From positions 42,422,759-42,486,758 of the forward strand of contig NC_087063.1 in the NCBI RefSeq assembly GCF_963678635.1: a stretch of DNA of 64,000 nt, in the 5' to 3' direction. A model generated the notes under the pieces. That model made no database searches. It saw nothing but the letters and a program-made list of their open reading frames with translations, and had not been told where the DNA came from. Every line of letters starts with the position of its first letter. Position 1 is the first letter of the stretch. This document shows, in pieces, positions 25,919 through 37,484 of this stretch. Both the position numbers and the translations under genes were made by a program. This stretch comes from Symsagittifera roscoffensis. Its lineage: Eukaryota > Xenacoelomorpha > Acoela > Convolutidae.

Positions 25919-28900
25919 CTATTTTGACGTCTGGGAAATTAAGAACATTTTCTGTCGTGACGATGCTGCGACGCTTTTTGTGTATTGCATCTTTATCAGC
26001 TACGAGTTCCAATCGTCCGGTTCCTTCACGTCGCGGCGAAACTTCGTCCAATTCTGTCTCATCCAAATTCGGTATTGACGTCAGAGACTTCCGAGTCTTT
26101 CTTGCCTCGCCGCAACAACAAACCCTGATGAACTTGGAGACATTTTTATTCAATGCTGTTATATGCAGTTCCCAGTGCTGGAAATATGATCCTACGTCTA
26201 AGGGCGCAAAACTCACCGCAATATCAACTGATTCTTTTTCTTTCAGATATCCAAGTGATTTTTCAACTCTAAACACGGCATATTTAGCTTTGTATAGTTT
26301 GTTTTGGTTCCATTTAACAAATGTTGGAGCGACTGATGATAACACCCATTTGACACTATCCGACATCTTATTCGTAAACGACAACGTTAGTTGCTGACAA
26401 TCGCCGACTTTCGCTCCCGGTGGAAACTTCAAAACTTCATTGACAAGTGTAACAATATCATCACTGATGTTGAAGCTCATTCCACTACTCGAGCAAACTG
26501 ATACCATATCATAGTTATCGAAGTCTTCACGTTTGAAATCCAGGCTCACTTCTTTCACTTCATTTTCAATTTTCACACAAAGACTATCTCTACTTAATTT
26601 GTGTTTCACTTTTTCTTTTTTAAACCGGACGTCAACAATAACTTCTTCAAAGGCCTTCAATACTCCTCGAACAGGGCTAGCCGAAACAGAATCTGAGGTC
26701 AAAATTACAAATTCTAGGCATTTATTGCACTTATTCTCCAAAACAAAACATTGCGTGTCGGTTTTAAACAACAGGTAGTCTGGTCGAACAACCCATCTCT
26801 CGTTTTCATTCGTCTTCTTAGCCGAGAGGTGAGATCCCTCTTGAATAACTGTTGAAACTGAGGTTACAGTTCGTTCACTTTCTGGCAACTCATCGGGTCC
26901 GTTCGCAAGTAAATCCAAATCAAGAGGCACAAAACAAGAGTTGTCAAGATGTTTCAAAAATCGGTGGTTCAAAGAAATGTTTCCAATTATTGCCGAAATA
27001 TTGGAAGCTTCGTTGTCAAAATTCAAATCAACTAGCTTCTGTACTTTGGATGGAACTTCGTGCACGCTTTTCCCAGTATGGATGCAATTATCATAAATTT
27101 TCTTCAAAATATAGTCACCCCAATTTATTTCAAGGTCTTCAATATGGCCTTGAGAATGCTCAATGAGAACCTTAACTGAAATTTCACTCTGAGCTTTTAT
27201 AACTCCATGTCTTGGATTGGCGCTACACAGTTTGAGGGACTCCTCGTTTATTGCAAAGCATAAATCCTGATATCCCGTATTCTTTAGAACTATTTCCTTC
27301 AATTTAGAATCACTATTTGTCAAGTTTTGGCATGATGTGGTAGTGAGCGATGACCGTCCCGAATAGCCATAAAGAGGAATTACGTATTTCAAAAGCGAGT
27401 TCTTCACTCGAACTATCAAGTATGAAGATTCCAGTTTGACATCAAAGCTGTGAAACTTAACGGAGATTTTACAATTGGTTTTAGGAGGCAGTCTGACAGG
27501 ATAAAGTCCACCAGCTGAGTCAAACAAGCTTGAGTCTACAAAGGAACTAATCGCTGAGATTTCAAAGCAATTAACTTTTTCGATATGTACATTTAGATCC
27601 AAAACTTCATTCGTCGAGTTTTCCATTTTCAGAGTTTCTACGACTGGCGAAAAAATTTGAGGTGACCTGAAAAGCATGCATTTGGCGTTGGTACCGAACA
27701 CAAGTGACCTTTTGCAAGTGATTCTTGGTTTCTCAATTTGAATTATGATGTCTTTTTGCTTAACTCCATTTGAAAATATTTCTACTTTCGTTTTAAAATG
27801 GGATCCTCTCTGAACACTTGACGATATGTTTCCATGTTTAGCTTTTACTTTGATTTTCTGTCTGTAATTCGGTTTAAGTGAAAACATATTCGGTACGATG
27901 TCAATTACGCTCTTCTCGTAATTCATTTCAACGAAAACGTTTTCTGCCGAGCAAGTCGATATCGGGAACTCAAGAGGCGCATAATCGTTGTCACACTTCA
28001 GAACCAGATCAGTCAAAGAATCTTCAGGAATGTCAAGAACTTGCCTCAGGATTCGGATGCTAATCGGCAGCTCGGCTATTGGCGTACCTTTAGCCCCATC
28101 GATATGTAACTTCAGCGTACCTGCTACACTTGTAACCGAAGTCAAAATATTTTGGGCGCCAAACACAAGGCCGACCTTGAAAACCGATTCACTATTTTCA
28201 TTTATATTTACCGCGTTGAATGATAATTTATTGCTCTTGTCTACTTGTTTTCCATTAAAAGTCGAAAATATTAACGAGTCTGCTATGGAACAGAAAAGCT
28301 GACAGTTGATTTTAAGAGCAACATAACAACGCCATTTGATTTCTACTTCAATTCTCGTTTCTGATTTTGAAGAGCTATTTTTTAGTTCATGGTTCAATTC
28401 TAACGCGCTGATTACGTCCCCTTCTTTCTGGAAATGGACACTAAGATTTTCACTTCTGCCGAAAACTTTCACATTCTTTTCAAACTTGGCGCCATCTGCG
28501 GTTCCACTGAAAGCTATTCTAATGACAGCAGAAAAATTTCCCGCCTTCGAAGGAGAGAATGTAACTTCAAATTCTTTGTTGCCTTGCGGACTCAAAACTA
28601 CAGACTGATTAACACTGAAAACCTCATTCGAAGCGACGGTCTCACTTTCACAGCTGCTAAGAGAAAATCGACAATTTGAAACGTGGAAATTTGCTATGAC
28701 CCATTTATCTGACAAATTTTCCACTCCCACTTTTTTGTTTATGGGCACATTTACAATTGTGTCGGGAAAGTTAATCACAGAGTCAACTGCAAAGTCTGAC
28801 TCTTTAACAGCAAACTCGGTTTCTTTCTGCTTCAATTTTGCCAGGTTTGATATGAAATTGGGTGTTGTTTTGGCAAAGTGATCCAGACTAGCTGGTAAGT

Positions 28901-31112
28901 TATTACTGTTCTCGTAGACAGTCGGAAAGCTGCAAGAATGAACAACTGTATCGTTGCTTATATCAGCATCGGCTTCAAAAAATTGGTTCACATCCTCTGA
29001 TTTCTTCAAATATTTCGAAAGTAACGTTGAGTCGTCCAAACATCTATGTTGTTCGCTATTCTTATCTAATGGCGTATTAGATATTGTATTATCCTGTTCC
29101 TGAATCAGCTCTGAAGTTGAGTTTGACAACGACGGGCTTTTCGCTTTGGGAGTCGAAAAGCTGAAACCTCGAAGCTTACTGCAGTTATCCTTCGATTCGC
29201 CTTCTGCATAGGAAATGCATGACAGGTTTGTGAATGATGCTCCAACAAAGTTAACATGGTTTTCAGAAGTCGCATCGGGCTTCATGCTTGCCTTCGTCGT
29301 ATTGTTGCCGAAAACTGAATCCTCGGCAAGAGGATATTCAGATAGCTCAACTAAAGCATCACCAGTGGCATTAATTGAAGGCCTTTCAACTGCACCAAAG
29401 GTCAAATCTGATTTCGTTCTTCTTGACTCGTCAATTTTGTTGCGTCTGGTTAAGGACACTATCGAGTCTTCAAATTCTTCAATTTCTGCTATCTTCTTTG
29501 TCTTGTCACACAGATCCTCGAACCTTTCTGCGATTTCCTTGGCTTTCATGTAACTATTCAGTGTCGGCCATGTTTCTTTAATCGTATCTAGACTGATCAC
29601 GTGGTCACTTTCGTTACTGCCAACTGAAGCAGCGATCGATTCGCATGACGCGGTTAGGCAGGTCAATGAACTATCACAATCACGCTGTTGGTTTTCATTC
29701 TCAAATTCATCAACGCTTACTGTCCTACTCTTGACATCTTTGAGCAAAGCCATTTTTGGCACATCTTCGTTTTCAAGGTTTATGGAAGGCGACTGAAACC
29801 CTTCAATTGTTGCGCGAAAAATTTTATCGCCAAAGGACGTGTCTTGAGAGAACTCAATATTTGAGAAATCACTTCGGCTTTCCTTGTCCAATGGTCCTTG
29901 GAACAATTTACCAGGAGTAACAAAATCTCCGCTCGCAAAAGACTTCTCGACGTTGTTATTACTTGGTTGCATTCTCGAATCAGACAAAGAAAAACTTTTG
30001 TAAAAGGTATCATTAGATGTCGTGTTTGAAGCTGGTGTTGGCTTCCGATCGCCCCCACCGCAATCCAAACTTTTGGATCCATCTGGTTTCTCCTGAATTA
30101 CATCATGGCTCTTCCTAGTTTCTGAGAGCGTGTCACTTCTTGCAACGCTTGCATCGAACACTGCCGAATAGTCGGTTGTTATATATGCAGGCACTCCCCT
30201 ACTTATTCTATCAATGTCTTTCTGGACTTTTGACGTGCTTGAATCAGTTTTAAGCGTACTTGAACTGTTCATTCTGGAGGAAACCGAAGTCAACAAATCT
30301 TCAGTTGTGGCCGACTTAACCAATCCATTTAATAAATCTTCAGTTGTATTACTAACTCCTGTAGTAATTTCTAGTGACCTCGTAAAAAAGTTGGTGAGCT
30401 GTGTCTTCTCATCCATTTCGTTTTGTTGAACACTTTGATTATGAGTGGGTACATCACATACCCCTGATAAACTAATTCGCTCATCTGATGAGTTACTTGA
30501 GCTTAATCGGCTTTTAAACGAATTTTCTAGGAGTTTTTCACTGAAACTAACTTTTTTAATGCTGTTAACACTATTCGGAGTAATATTAGAAGCAATTTTA
30601 TTGTTAACAGGAGTTTTCATAGCAATATAACCGAGAATTCTCATAGTGTCATTTTTGCTATCATTCAGTGTCTGCCTAAACGAATTGACGGTTTCACATA
30701 CCGTGTTTTCCTTGTCAGAACTGGGGCTATGAACATCTTTCGAAAAGCTACTACCAAGGTTCGTACCCAAGATATCATCATTGTCTTCATCCAGTTTACC
30801 ATCTGACAAAAGTCCAAATGAAGCGTCACTTGTAATGTCACCTTCATTTTCATTCTCGAGGCTGAGTGACTTCGAAACATTATCACGAAGCGATGCCAAA
30901 GTATTTGGCACACGATCACCACGCGTTCTCTCGAGACACTGCGGTAAAACAAAATTATTCACTGGTTTTTCAGGTATTTTGGGCGTGTTAAAGTGTGATC
31001 CATTTTCATCGCTGTCACTGCTCAATTCAACGTCGAGGCCAGATAGATCATGCAAATTCAAGCTGTCTTCAGATGGGTCACAATCACTGTCCATATTTAC
31101 TATCTTAAACAT
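25919..31112 (-). CDS. CEP192: CEP192/SPD-2-type centrosome scaffold, large exon
   Basis: This exon encodes the first ~1731 residues of a protein resembling CEP192, the pericentriolar scaffold that recruits and activates Aurora A and PLK1-class kinases in mitosis. The N-terminal ~760 residues are acidic, Ser/Asn-rich and probably disordered. They contain KKVSF (about residue 187), a fit to the RVxF docking motif for protein phosphatase 1. From about 775 the protein becomes a string of ASH/PapD-like beta-sandwich domains, for example WVIANFHVSNCRFSLSSC with FEVTFSPSKAGNFSAVI, and later SVDIAVSFAPLDVGSYF. The exon ends at AAAATAG|GTCAGA. Reading on past that donor gives 40 residues that do not fit the domain, which supports splicing to 14416. 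ATG at 31112 is the first start; a second in-frame ATG is at codon 7. The length lies between insect Spd-2 and vertebrate CEP192. A retrotransposon begins only 50 bp upstream of the start. Confidence 0.85.
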
Positions 31113-31162
31113 TATATCGCTTTCTGTCTAGTCTAATGTTTAAGTCTCCAGGAGTTAGTAAG

Positions 31163-32082
31163 TGTGACATTCGACCAGAATGTGAAAAATGCAATCTCTG
31201 CAGAATTCGAATTTTTAGCAGCGAGCCTTCCGGATTGATGATTATTAAGAACTAAGAACGTTATTGGAACGATTGGCCAAACGGTGAGGGCTGGAATATT
31301 CTGGTATTTTAAAATTTCAAAAATTCGAATTATGACGTCATATTTCTGAGAAACGTCAGAAAAGGCCATTTTGGCTGAAACAAGAAACAAAAACAGAACA
31401 ACATTAGCTGCGCTAACAACAACTACGAAATTGAGATTGGAAAACGACAACGAGTTGCAGGAATAGCAGTGAACACTCCGAGTTGCAACTATTGTGCCGC
31501 TACAATAGTTGCAAGGCCGTTGCGAACAACGGTGAAGGGTGGAGGACAGCCTTCCGGATTAAGAAGAAATCAAGATTAGCGAGCTTGATTCAGTGGATTC
31601 AAGAATCCGGAAGGGTTTCGGGACTGAAACTATTAGCCTGTTATATAGACTTTTAGCTTCTTGTCATGTCCTGACTTGAATTTAATTAACATCTAGATTC
31701 ATTTTGATAAGGATGAGAAGCTAGGAGTTGGGGGAAAGGGTTGATCCATCTTCGATGTAGATGATGATTTTTATCTACTGAACAAAAACAATAGTAATAT
31801 AATAAGTAGTAGCCCTGTTTTTAGGAGTGACCTCGTGGTCTGGGGATACTGAGACCCAGCCATGAGCTCACTATTTCTGCATGTAATCTAGTTAATTTGA
31901 GTGTTTTGACCGAAGCCGAAAACAGTAACGTTTTTGTCGACCCGATGTTAGAAAGACCACCGAAAAGTACTGGCTTGGTAGAGACGGTGAAAAGCATGCA
32001 AAGCTCTGTTTAGACGTTAGCCAGTCGTCTTAAGACTTAGTTTTGTCTTCCGTCGATATGTATCTTCCGGGCGAATGTTACA
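31163..32082 (+). repeat. 5' long terminal repeat (920 bp)
   Basis: Matches 54687-55585 at about 99% apart from an extra 21 bp near 31401-31425, flanked by AACAAC direct repeats. It begins TG and ends CA within short inverted termini (TGTGACATTCG/CGAATGTTACA). A TATA-like GTTATATAGAC lies near 31640. The LTR contains an inverted pair, CTTCCGGATT at 31551 and AATCCGGAAG near 31604, that could form a long hairpin. Bases flanking the element outward are ...AGTAAG on this side. Confidence 0.95.
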
Positions 32083-34942
32083 TAGATGTTTTTTTGGCGC
32101 TCCTGGGTGTTATTCTTTTTAACATCATGACCGGCGGAACCGTTAACGAGCACTCCGCGCCGAGCGGATGCTCACATTAACGCCCTTAATAGGCCTAAAC
32201 CGCCGGGGCGGAAGGGTAGTTCGGAACGCGGAAGCCTTCGGGATTGCCGTGAATAGCTTTTTAACTTAGTTAAGACCGAAAATTCACGAACCAGGAAGGG
32301 TGGGGGGATTCGCGGTCCCGTCATCTCCTGAATGGTTTGTGACCAAAAACACTTAAAGATATATATAAAACCAAACAAAAAATAGTATAGTACCCAAGAA
32401 AGACAAAAAACATAAAAAAATATACGAAAAAACCAAAAACAGTAAAAAAGTAAAAAATCAGTAGAAATCATCCCCCCAGACAAGATGTGATCCGACCCCC
32501 CCGTTTGTTGCTGATAGATATATTGTTGTTACAGGCATTTATATCAGGATTGTTACGATCAGTTTTGTAGCCCGTTTTTGAGGCTTGTACTGTAGGGTTA
32601 TTTGAGCATTTAAGCACGTTAATGATAAATTGCGCTCAATCCGGAAGGGTCAGCTGATTTGCGCTCAATTCGGAAGGGTCTTGGGGGAAGACTGATCCGG
32701 CAAGCAGTACAAGGAGCAACAAGAAGGGGCTCAACGACAACAACAATCGACTGTTGGGTATCGTTAGCAAGTTTTGTATCCCTTTTGGTACAAAAATTAA
32801 GATGGTAATCTGTGGGGGGCTCGACAGTGCTGCACTGTAGTGACCCTTCACCGAACTGCGAATATCCGAGTTAAGCACCTTAGTTCGGATCTTGAGCGAA
32901 CCCGGAGGGGTATAGTATTACTAATATTATTAATTATATAGCCGATATTAATAGTCTTATATCGTTTTTCAGTGAAAAACAACGAAAACAGACCGGTTTT
33001 TAGGGTCAAAATAGCGATATTTTGATCCCCCCACAAGTCGCAATTTTTGAGATATCGATATTTTTTGAAACGGAAAAAAGCGCTAAGTTAGTGTGTTACA
33101 TCGTAACTGCCTTACCACAATAGGTAGAACCGGTTAAGTTAAGTTCGAAAGTGGTTGGAACTATTTTGGTACCGAAAACCGAAATTTCGTGATTTTTGAG
33201 AAAACGAAACACTATAAATTTAGAAAATTTTTTGAATTTTTTGAGTTACGACAGTAAAAATAGTTGTTCGGACAACTTCCACTAGTGAATCTACAAGTTT
33301 TAGAACCCGCTACCCGAAAGCCTTCCGGGTTGCAGAGAAATCGAACTTAACGTGTTTGATTTGGTGGATTCATCAATCCGGAGGGGTACAGGTAGCATAG
33401 CTTTTCGCAAATTTCTTCTACAAAAGCGTTTTAGATCGGGTCTTTTGCATTGAACTAGAAGAGTATAGGCCTTTTGAGCTCAGATCAATAATTTTTAGGT
33501 CGAAAGGACCTGATTTGCGGAAAAAGTTAGGCGGAACCTATAAGAGAGAAAAATTTTTGAGTTTAGAAAAAAGAAGTTTTGGTTAATAACTTTGGAACTA
33601 CTGGGTATATCGAGTTGATCTTGGTACCAGTAGATCAGAACTTAGCTGAGCTTACTGATAGGGACAAAAGTTTTTCGGAAAAGTAAGCGTGAAAAATTTT
33701 TGAGATTGTTTTTAGCAAATTCCTCAATTTGGAAGGGTACACCCTTCACGTTTTATAAATTTCTTTTAGAAAAGCCCTTATACCCCTACTAAAAGGTGAT
33801 AGCGGTTGAGTAAAGTAACTTTAGGCTGTTCTAGACGAAAAGGGAAGGCTAAAGGCACAGCAAAACCTTAATCGAGCCGAAGTTAGGCGAGCGATAAGAC
33901 CCTTCACCGTTAGTGTGAATTGTCAAATAAGAGGCTTAACTTCAATCCGGAAGGGTCTAGGAAAGTAGTGCATACCCTTCCTAGTTAATTGAAAGAGCAA
34001 AATTGCATCGGAGAACGTATCCGGTGGGGTCAAAAAATTTTTTCAAAGTTAAGAGGGTTCCGAATCCGGAGGGGTCTTATATTAACTAACTCAGAGGGGT
34101 CCCAATCCGGAGGGGTCTAGATTCTGCCAGTCCGGAAGGGTCCTATTTGTGCCAATCAGGAGGGGTATTATTTTATTAAAGGACTTAGGTAAACGAAAGA
34201 AAGACTAAAGTGAGAGGTATTAGGTTATTAGCACACAGGCTAGGAATCAGTGACTGCACTGGTGACTTGCCTTTCAATAAGAACCAGACCAAAACAAAAC
34301 AGGTCCGAACTCGGATATTCGCGACACTAAATCCAAATTAAAACGAGCGTGATTCATCGGTGTGGATTGTAACATAATACGCTTTTGGGAAAAGTGACTG
34401 CCCTGAGTATTTTAGTAGGTCTAGCTCGGGCAGTCCGAAGGCAGATAGGTAACACAGTACTCGGTGGGTGCAATAGACGCTAAAATTACTGCCTTCAAAG
34501 TTTTGTCTGTTTGGTGCAGCACCGAGCAGGGAAAGCTTTTTCTTTAAAAGACAGGTTCGACTATTGTACTGCGACCGACTAAGAGTACATTACACATACG
34601 TTTTTTTTTCATAGAAGTATTCATAGTTTGACATTAAATATATATATTTTGTTTTTTGATTTTAAATCAACATAAACTGTGCTTGATTGGGTAGTGAGTA
34701 CAATATCTTTTAAATTGACTGATAACATCATATTGTGCTAGTTTTCAAATCTTACCACCGATAATCGGTTAGTGTGAATAAATTTTATACAAACTGTACT
34801 CTGATAACATACAGGGATTCGTGGTCACTATTTAATAGAATCTTGTTAAAATTATTGTGTTGTGTCATTATTATTGTTAATAAAACTGTAAGGTCTCTAG
34901 CAATCGGGTTAAGTATAGGCATTAAAAAGTGACAAATAGAGA
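32083..34942 (+). other. Retrotransposon leader with repeated CCGGARGGGT motif
   Basis: There is no credible ORF in this 2.86-kb stretch between the 5' LTR and Gag. It contains at least a dozen copies of the motif AATCCGGARGGGT or close variants, for example at 32638, 32669, 32899, 33375, 33726, 33943, 34061, 34098, 34130 and 34155. Several are paired with upstream ACCCTTC or CCTTCCGG, so repeated stem-loops are possible. A long leader is expected to hold packaging and translation signals; which role these motifs play is unknown. Confidence 0.75.
32095..32112 (+). promoter_or_regulatory. Candidate tRNA primer binding site
   Basis: TGGCGCTCCTGGGTGTT starts with the TGG expected opposite a tRNA 3' CCA and lies 12 bases after the 5' LTR end. 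I could not match it confidently to a named tRNA, and the T-rich spacer is longer than usual. Other priming modes cannot be excluded. Confidence 0.35.
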
Positions 34943-36061
34943 ATGAGTCTATACAAGTCAAGGATACCAAAACGAGGTAATAGCTCTAGGAAATTCATAC
35001 CTGAAAAGCAAAGAAAAACGATGACCGATCCTTTTGTGGATTGGATCAAGCGATCTTGGTCCGATAAAGGGGAGACGTTTTCAGGCAGAATGGTTGAAAC
35101 GAGAAGTCAGAAGACCTCAGAAGAGCGGAAAGAACTGTTAGAAGTGGAGGTCAATACGGACCATACCATGAACGACAACCAGGAAGTAAATGGACTGGAA
35201 GGGAGAGGCAGAAGGCTGGCGAGTGAATCTACTCCGGTAGAACAAGGCCAAGATTTTGCCACTTCCACCGGGACATTGGATCGAGAGGAGATGTCGGAAC
35301 TGTCCTACATCTCAACTGAAGTAGCGGCAACTAGAAGATCTCCGACAGACAACACTATGATGGCAGGAGGAACTGGGAAACAAACAACGTCATCATCATT
35401 CTCAGAAAGAATGAAGAACACCTTCGGAAACATCTTTCCATTCAGCATGGGAGGAGGAGCAGGAAACGACGGTGAATCCCAGGAGGAAGAGGATGAAGAG
35501 GAGCAAGGGGACTTTGGATCTCAAGTCAGCCTCAATAGTTCGATCCAGGAAAATGAGGCACACGTCGGAAGAGAGACTGGAACCATGGACAAATTTGGTG
35601 TAGTGACAACGATAAGCAAAGAGGCAAACACACCGGGCCAGTCAAAAGACTTCGCGATTAGGACAAGTTCAGAGCCACAAACTGGAGAGAGTAGAACCAG
35701 AGGGCTAGGCAACGCGTTAGCGGATCCTGAAGTAGATAATGAAAAGACGTCGAGGGAGATAGTTAAGGCCCGGATCTCGACCAGCACGAAGCTACCTGGG
35801 AGCGACAGGGTTACACCACCACTAGTGACGCCACTCGTGGATAACGGGGCAGCACTAGAGGAAGCCTTAAACAACATAGTGGACAGTTTAGGAGAACAAA
35901 ACGAGCAGATGTCAATAAGGATGAGTGAACTAGAAAGGGCAGTCCACATTGAAAGAGAGAGTCTGCGGGAAGAAATAAACCGCAACAGACAAGAAGTTGG
36001 CAGGAGCGAAAAACGCTTGAAAGAAAGAACGGACGAACATATGGCGAGGAACTTGTCCTGA
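34943..36061 (+). CDS. Retrotransposon Gag, N-terminal part
   Basis: This is the first open segment of Gag, 372 codons from ATG at 34943 (context GAGAATGA). It is hydrophilic, with an acidic stretch (QEEEDEEEQGDFGS) and a probable coiled coil at about residues 305-372. The frame is closed by TGA at 36059-36061, directly followed by ATG in the same frame, and the heptad-like Glu/Arg/Leu pattern runs on without a break after it. That suggests a nonsense mutation in one continuous Gag, although stop readthrough or re-initiation is possible. No known domain is recognised in this part. The long N-terminal extension before the capsid region is unusual for Ty3/gypsy Gag. Confidence 0.7.
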   Translation: MSLYKSRIPKRGNSSRKFIPEKQRKTMTDPFVDWIKRSWSDKGETFSGRMVETRSQKTSEERKELLEVEVNTDHTMNDNQEVNGLEGRGRRLASESTPVEQGQDFATSTGTLDREEMSELSYISTEVAATRRSPTDNTMMAGGTGKQTTSSSFSERMKNTFGNIFPFSMGGGAGNDGESQEEEDEEEQGDFGSQVSLNSSIQENEAHVGRETGTMDKFGVVTTISKEANTPGQSKDFAIRTSSEPQTGESRTRGLGNALADPEVDNEKTSREIVKARISTSTKLPGSDRVTPPLVTPLVDNGAALEEALNNIVDSLGEQNEQMSIRMSELERAVHIERESLREEINRNRQEVGRSEKRLKERTDEHMARNLS

Positions 36062-36898
36062 ATGACAAGAGAGGCGGAACAGCGAGAGTTACGCTTAAGA
36101 GACGACATCGAGAAGTTAAGAATTCAACAAGAGCAGTCTCTTGGGACTCTTGACACAAAGATAGACGCGATGATGGAGAGGCGAACTCAGGCTACCATGG
36201 ATAGGTTGGACGGGCTACTAAGCAGCAAGAGTGGACCAAAAGAAGGAGAACCGAACTCGGGAGGTCCCAGCAAGGAACCGAGGGTGAACTTCAATGAACA
36301 TCAAAAGAGGAAGACGTATGGATCCACTAGAGGCAGGGGCAGTTCATCAGGCTATGCCACAAGGGGTAATGGAACATGGGGCCCGAACAGTAGAGCAAGT
36401 TCAACGGGGAACAGACAAACCTCTAACGAACGACCAACGCAAGGCACACATGCGACTGGGAGAAGTGATTCCGGCAACAAGGGGCATGCAAGCCCGAAGA
36501 GGAGTCATGTGGGCCAAGCGGGAAACACTCACGGTGATTCGGATTGCAGGGATGCACCGCACACAGAGCCTTCGACAAGGTGTGAGGACACTCAAGCAGG
36601 ACACTCAAGGGATGCTACGGCAATGGCCACAGCATTTGAACCCCTAAACAGGTCTTTGGAGACATTCCTGACAAAGTTATCAAGAACCAATGAACGCAGT
36701 GAGAAGTCCAGAAGAGTCTTTAAGAAACCAAGATGCTACAAAGACGAATCTGATGGCTGTATTGATACCTGGATAGAGGTAATGAAGCTGCATTTCGAGG
36801 AAGAGGGCTTGTCGGAGAGACAGGAATGCAGCGCGCACCAGCAATTTAGAAGGGACAGCCCTGAACTGTGTCATGGCCAAGAAGCAATATCAAGGTGA
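36062..36898 (+). CDS. Retrotransposon Gag, middle part (start of capsid)
   Basis: This 278-codon segment continues the frame of the preceding one. It starts with the rest of the coiled coil (EQRELRLRDDIEKLRIQQEQ), then a Gly/Ser/Arg/Asn-rich low-complexity linker, and finally the start of a Retrotrans_gag-type capsid domain (IDTWIEVMKLHFEEEGLSE, about residues 236-255). From about 36840 the correct frame shifts to the one that is open at 36873, so the last ~20 residues are frameshift product. The break separates capsid helix 1-2 from the rest of the capsid. Confidence 0.7.
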   Translation: MTREAEQRELRLRDDIEKLRIQQEQSLGTLDTKIDAMMERRTQATMDRLDGLLSSKSGPKEGEPNSGGPSKEPRVNFNEHQKRKTYGSTRGRGSSSGYATRGNGTWGPNSRASSTGNRQTSNERPTQGTHATGRSDSGNKGHASPKRSHVGQAGNTHGDSDCRDAPHTEPSTRCEDTQAGHSRDATAMATAFEPLNRSLETFLTKLSRTNERSEKSRRVFKKPRCYKDESDGCIDTWIEVMKLHFEEEGLSERQECSAHQQFRRDSPELCHGQEAISR

Positions 36899-37484
36899 CA
36901 CTGCTAAGAAAATCTTCGAAATCTTGTTAAACCGTTTTGGATCAGGGGTGCAGGGGCACCAGGCGATGATGCGCTTCGAGAACCGGAGGCAACGAGAAGA
37001 TGAATCGATAGACAAGTTTCTCGATGATTTGGAAATGCTGAGGAGACGCAGCCAACCGGACGAGTCAAACCGAAGGATGAACTTGGCCGTAGCCTCGAAA
37101 TGTATCGATGGTGTGAAGAATGATGAACTTCGTACGATGCTAGCAATGCATTACACACCACTATCAACCAATGCGCCAACACCGGAGGAGTTGAGGCTCA
37201 AATCAAAAGAGTATCTTTTGTTGAAACCGCCTTCGAGATCTGGATATTACAAGAACAATTATGGCAATTTTAACAACGGACCAGCAAACCAAGGGAACAA
37301 TTGGTACAAACCGAGGGATGACATGGACAAGAGACGCTCTTGTGCTAATTGCAGGTCAACGGACCATCATGTGTCAGCATGCCCAGCTTACAAACAAGGC
37401 ATGAAAGCAATAGGCTTTCGCCTCGAGGACGAAGATGCGTCAGAGTTGGACCATGAGGATTTCATGAGAGGAGTAATTGCGTAA
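36873..37484 (+). CDS. Retrotransposon Gag, capsid C-terminal part and zinc knuckle 1
   Basis: This segment carries the second half of the capsid-like domain (AKKIFEILLNRFG ... REDESIDKFLDDLEMLRRRS), an Asn/Tyr-rich linker and a CCHC zinc knuckle at 37341-37382 (C-x2-C-x4-H-x4-C, CANCRSTDHHVSAC). It is closed by TAA at 37482-37484, only 12 bases before a second knuckle in the same frame. The ATG at 36873 is internal to the domain and is not the natural start. It should be read as the continuation of the frame-disrupted Gag. Confidence 0.8.
   Translation: MAKKQYQGDTAKKIFEILLNRFGSGVQGHQAMMRFENRRQREDESIDKFLDDLEMLRRRSQPDESNRRMNLAVASKCIDGVKNDELRTMLAMHYTPLSTNAPTPEELRLKSKEYLLLKPPSRSGYYKNNYGNFNNGPANQGNNWYKPRDDMDKRRSCANCRSTDHHVSACPAYKQGMKAIGFRLEDEDASELDHEDFMRGVIA

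Noticed and set aside
25924-26397. 157-codon plus-strand ORF and other plus-strand frames across 25.9-31.1 kb
   Set aside because: They are antisense shadows of the CEP192 exon and show no family resemblance.
32840-34480. Short strings resembling 5S rRNA internal boxes (for example near 32860-32905 and 34455-34475)
   Set aside because: Only scattered matches of ten or so bases without the full gene, correct spacing or terminator. More simply explained as part of the repeated CCGGARGGGT leader structures.
36294-36647. 117-codon alternative frame over Gag linker
   Set aside because: Out of frame with the coiled coil and capsid sequence. It arises from the Gly/Arg-rich linker.
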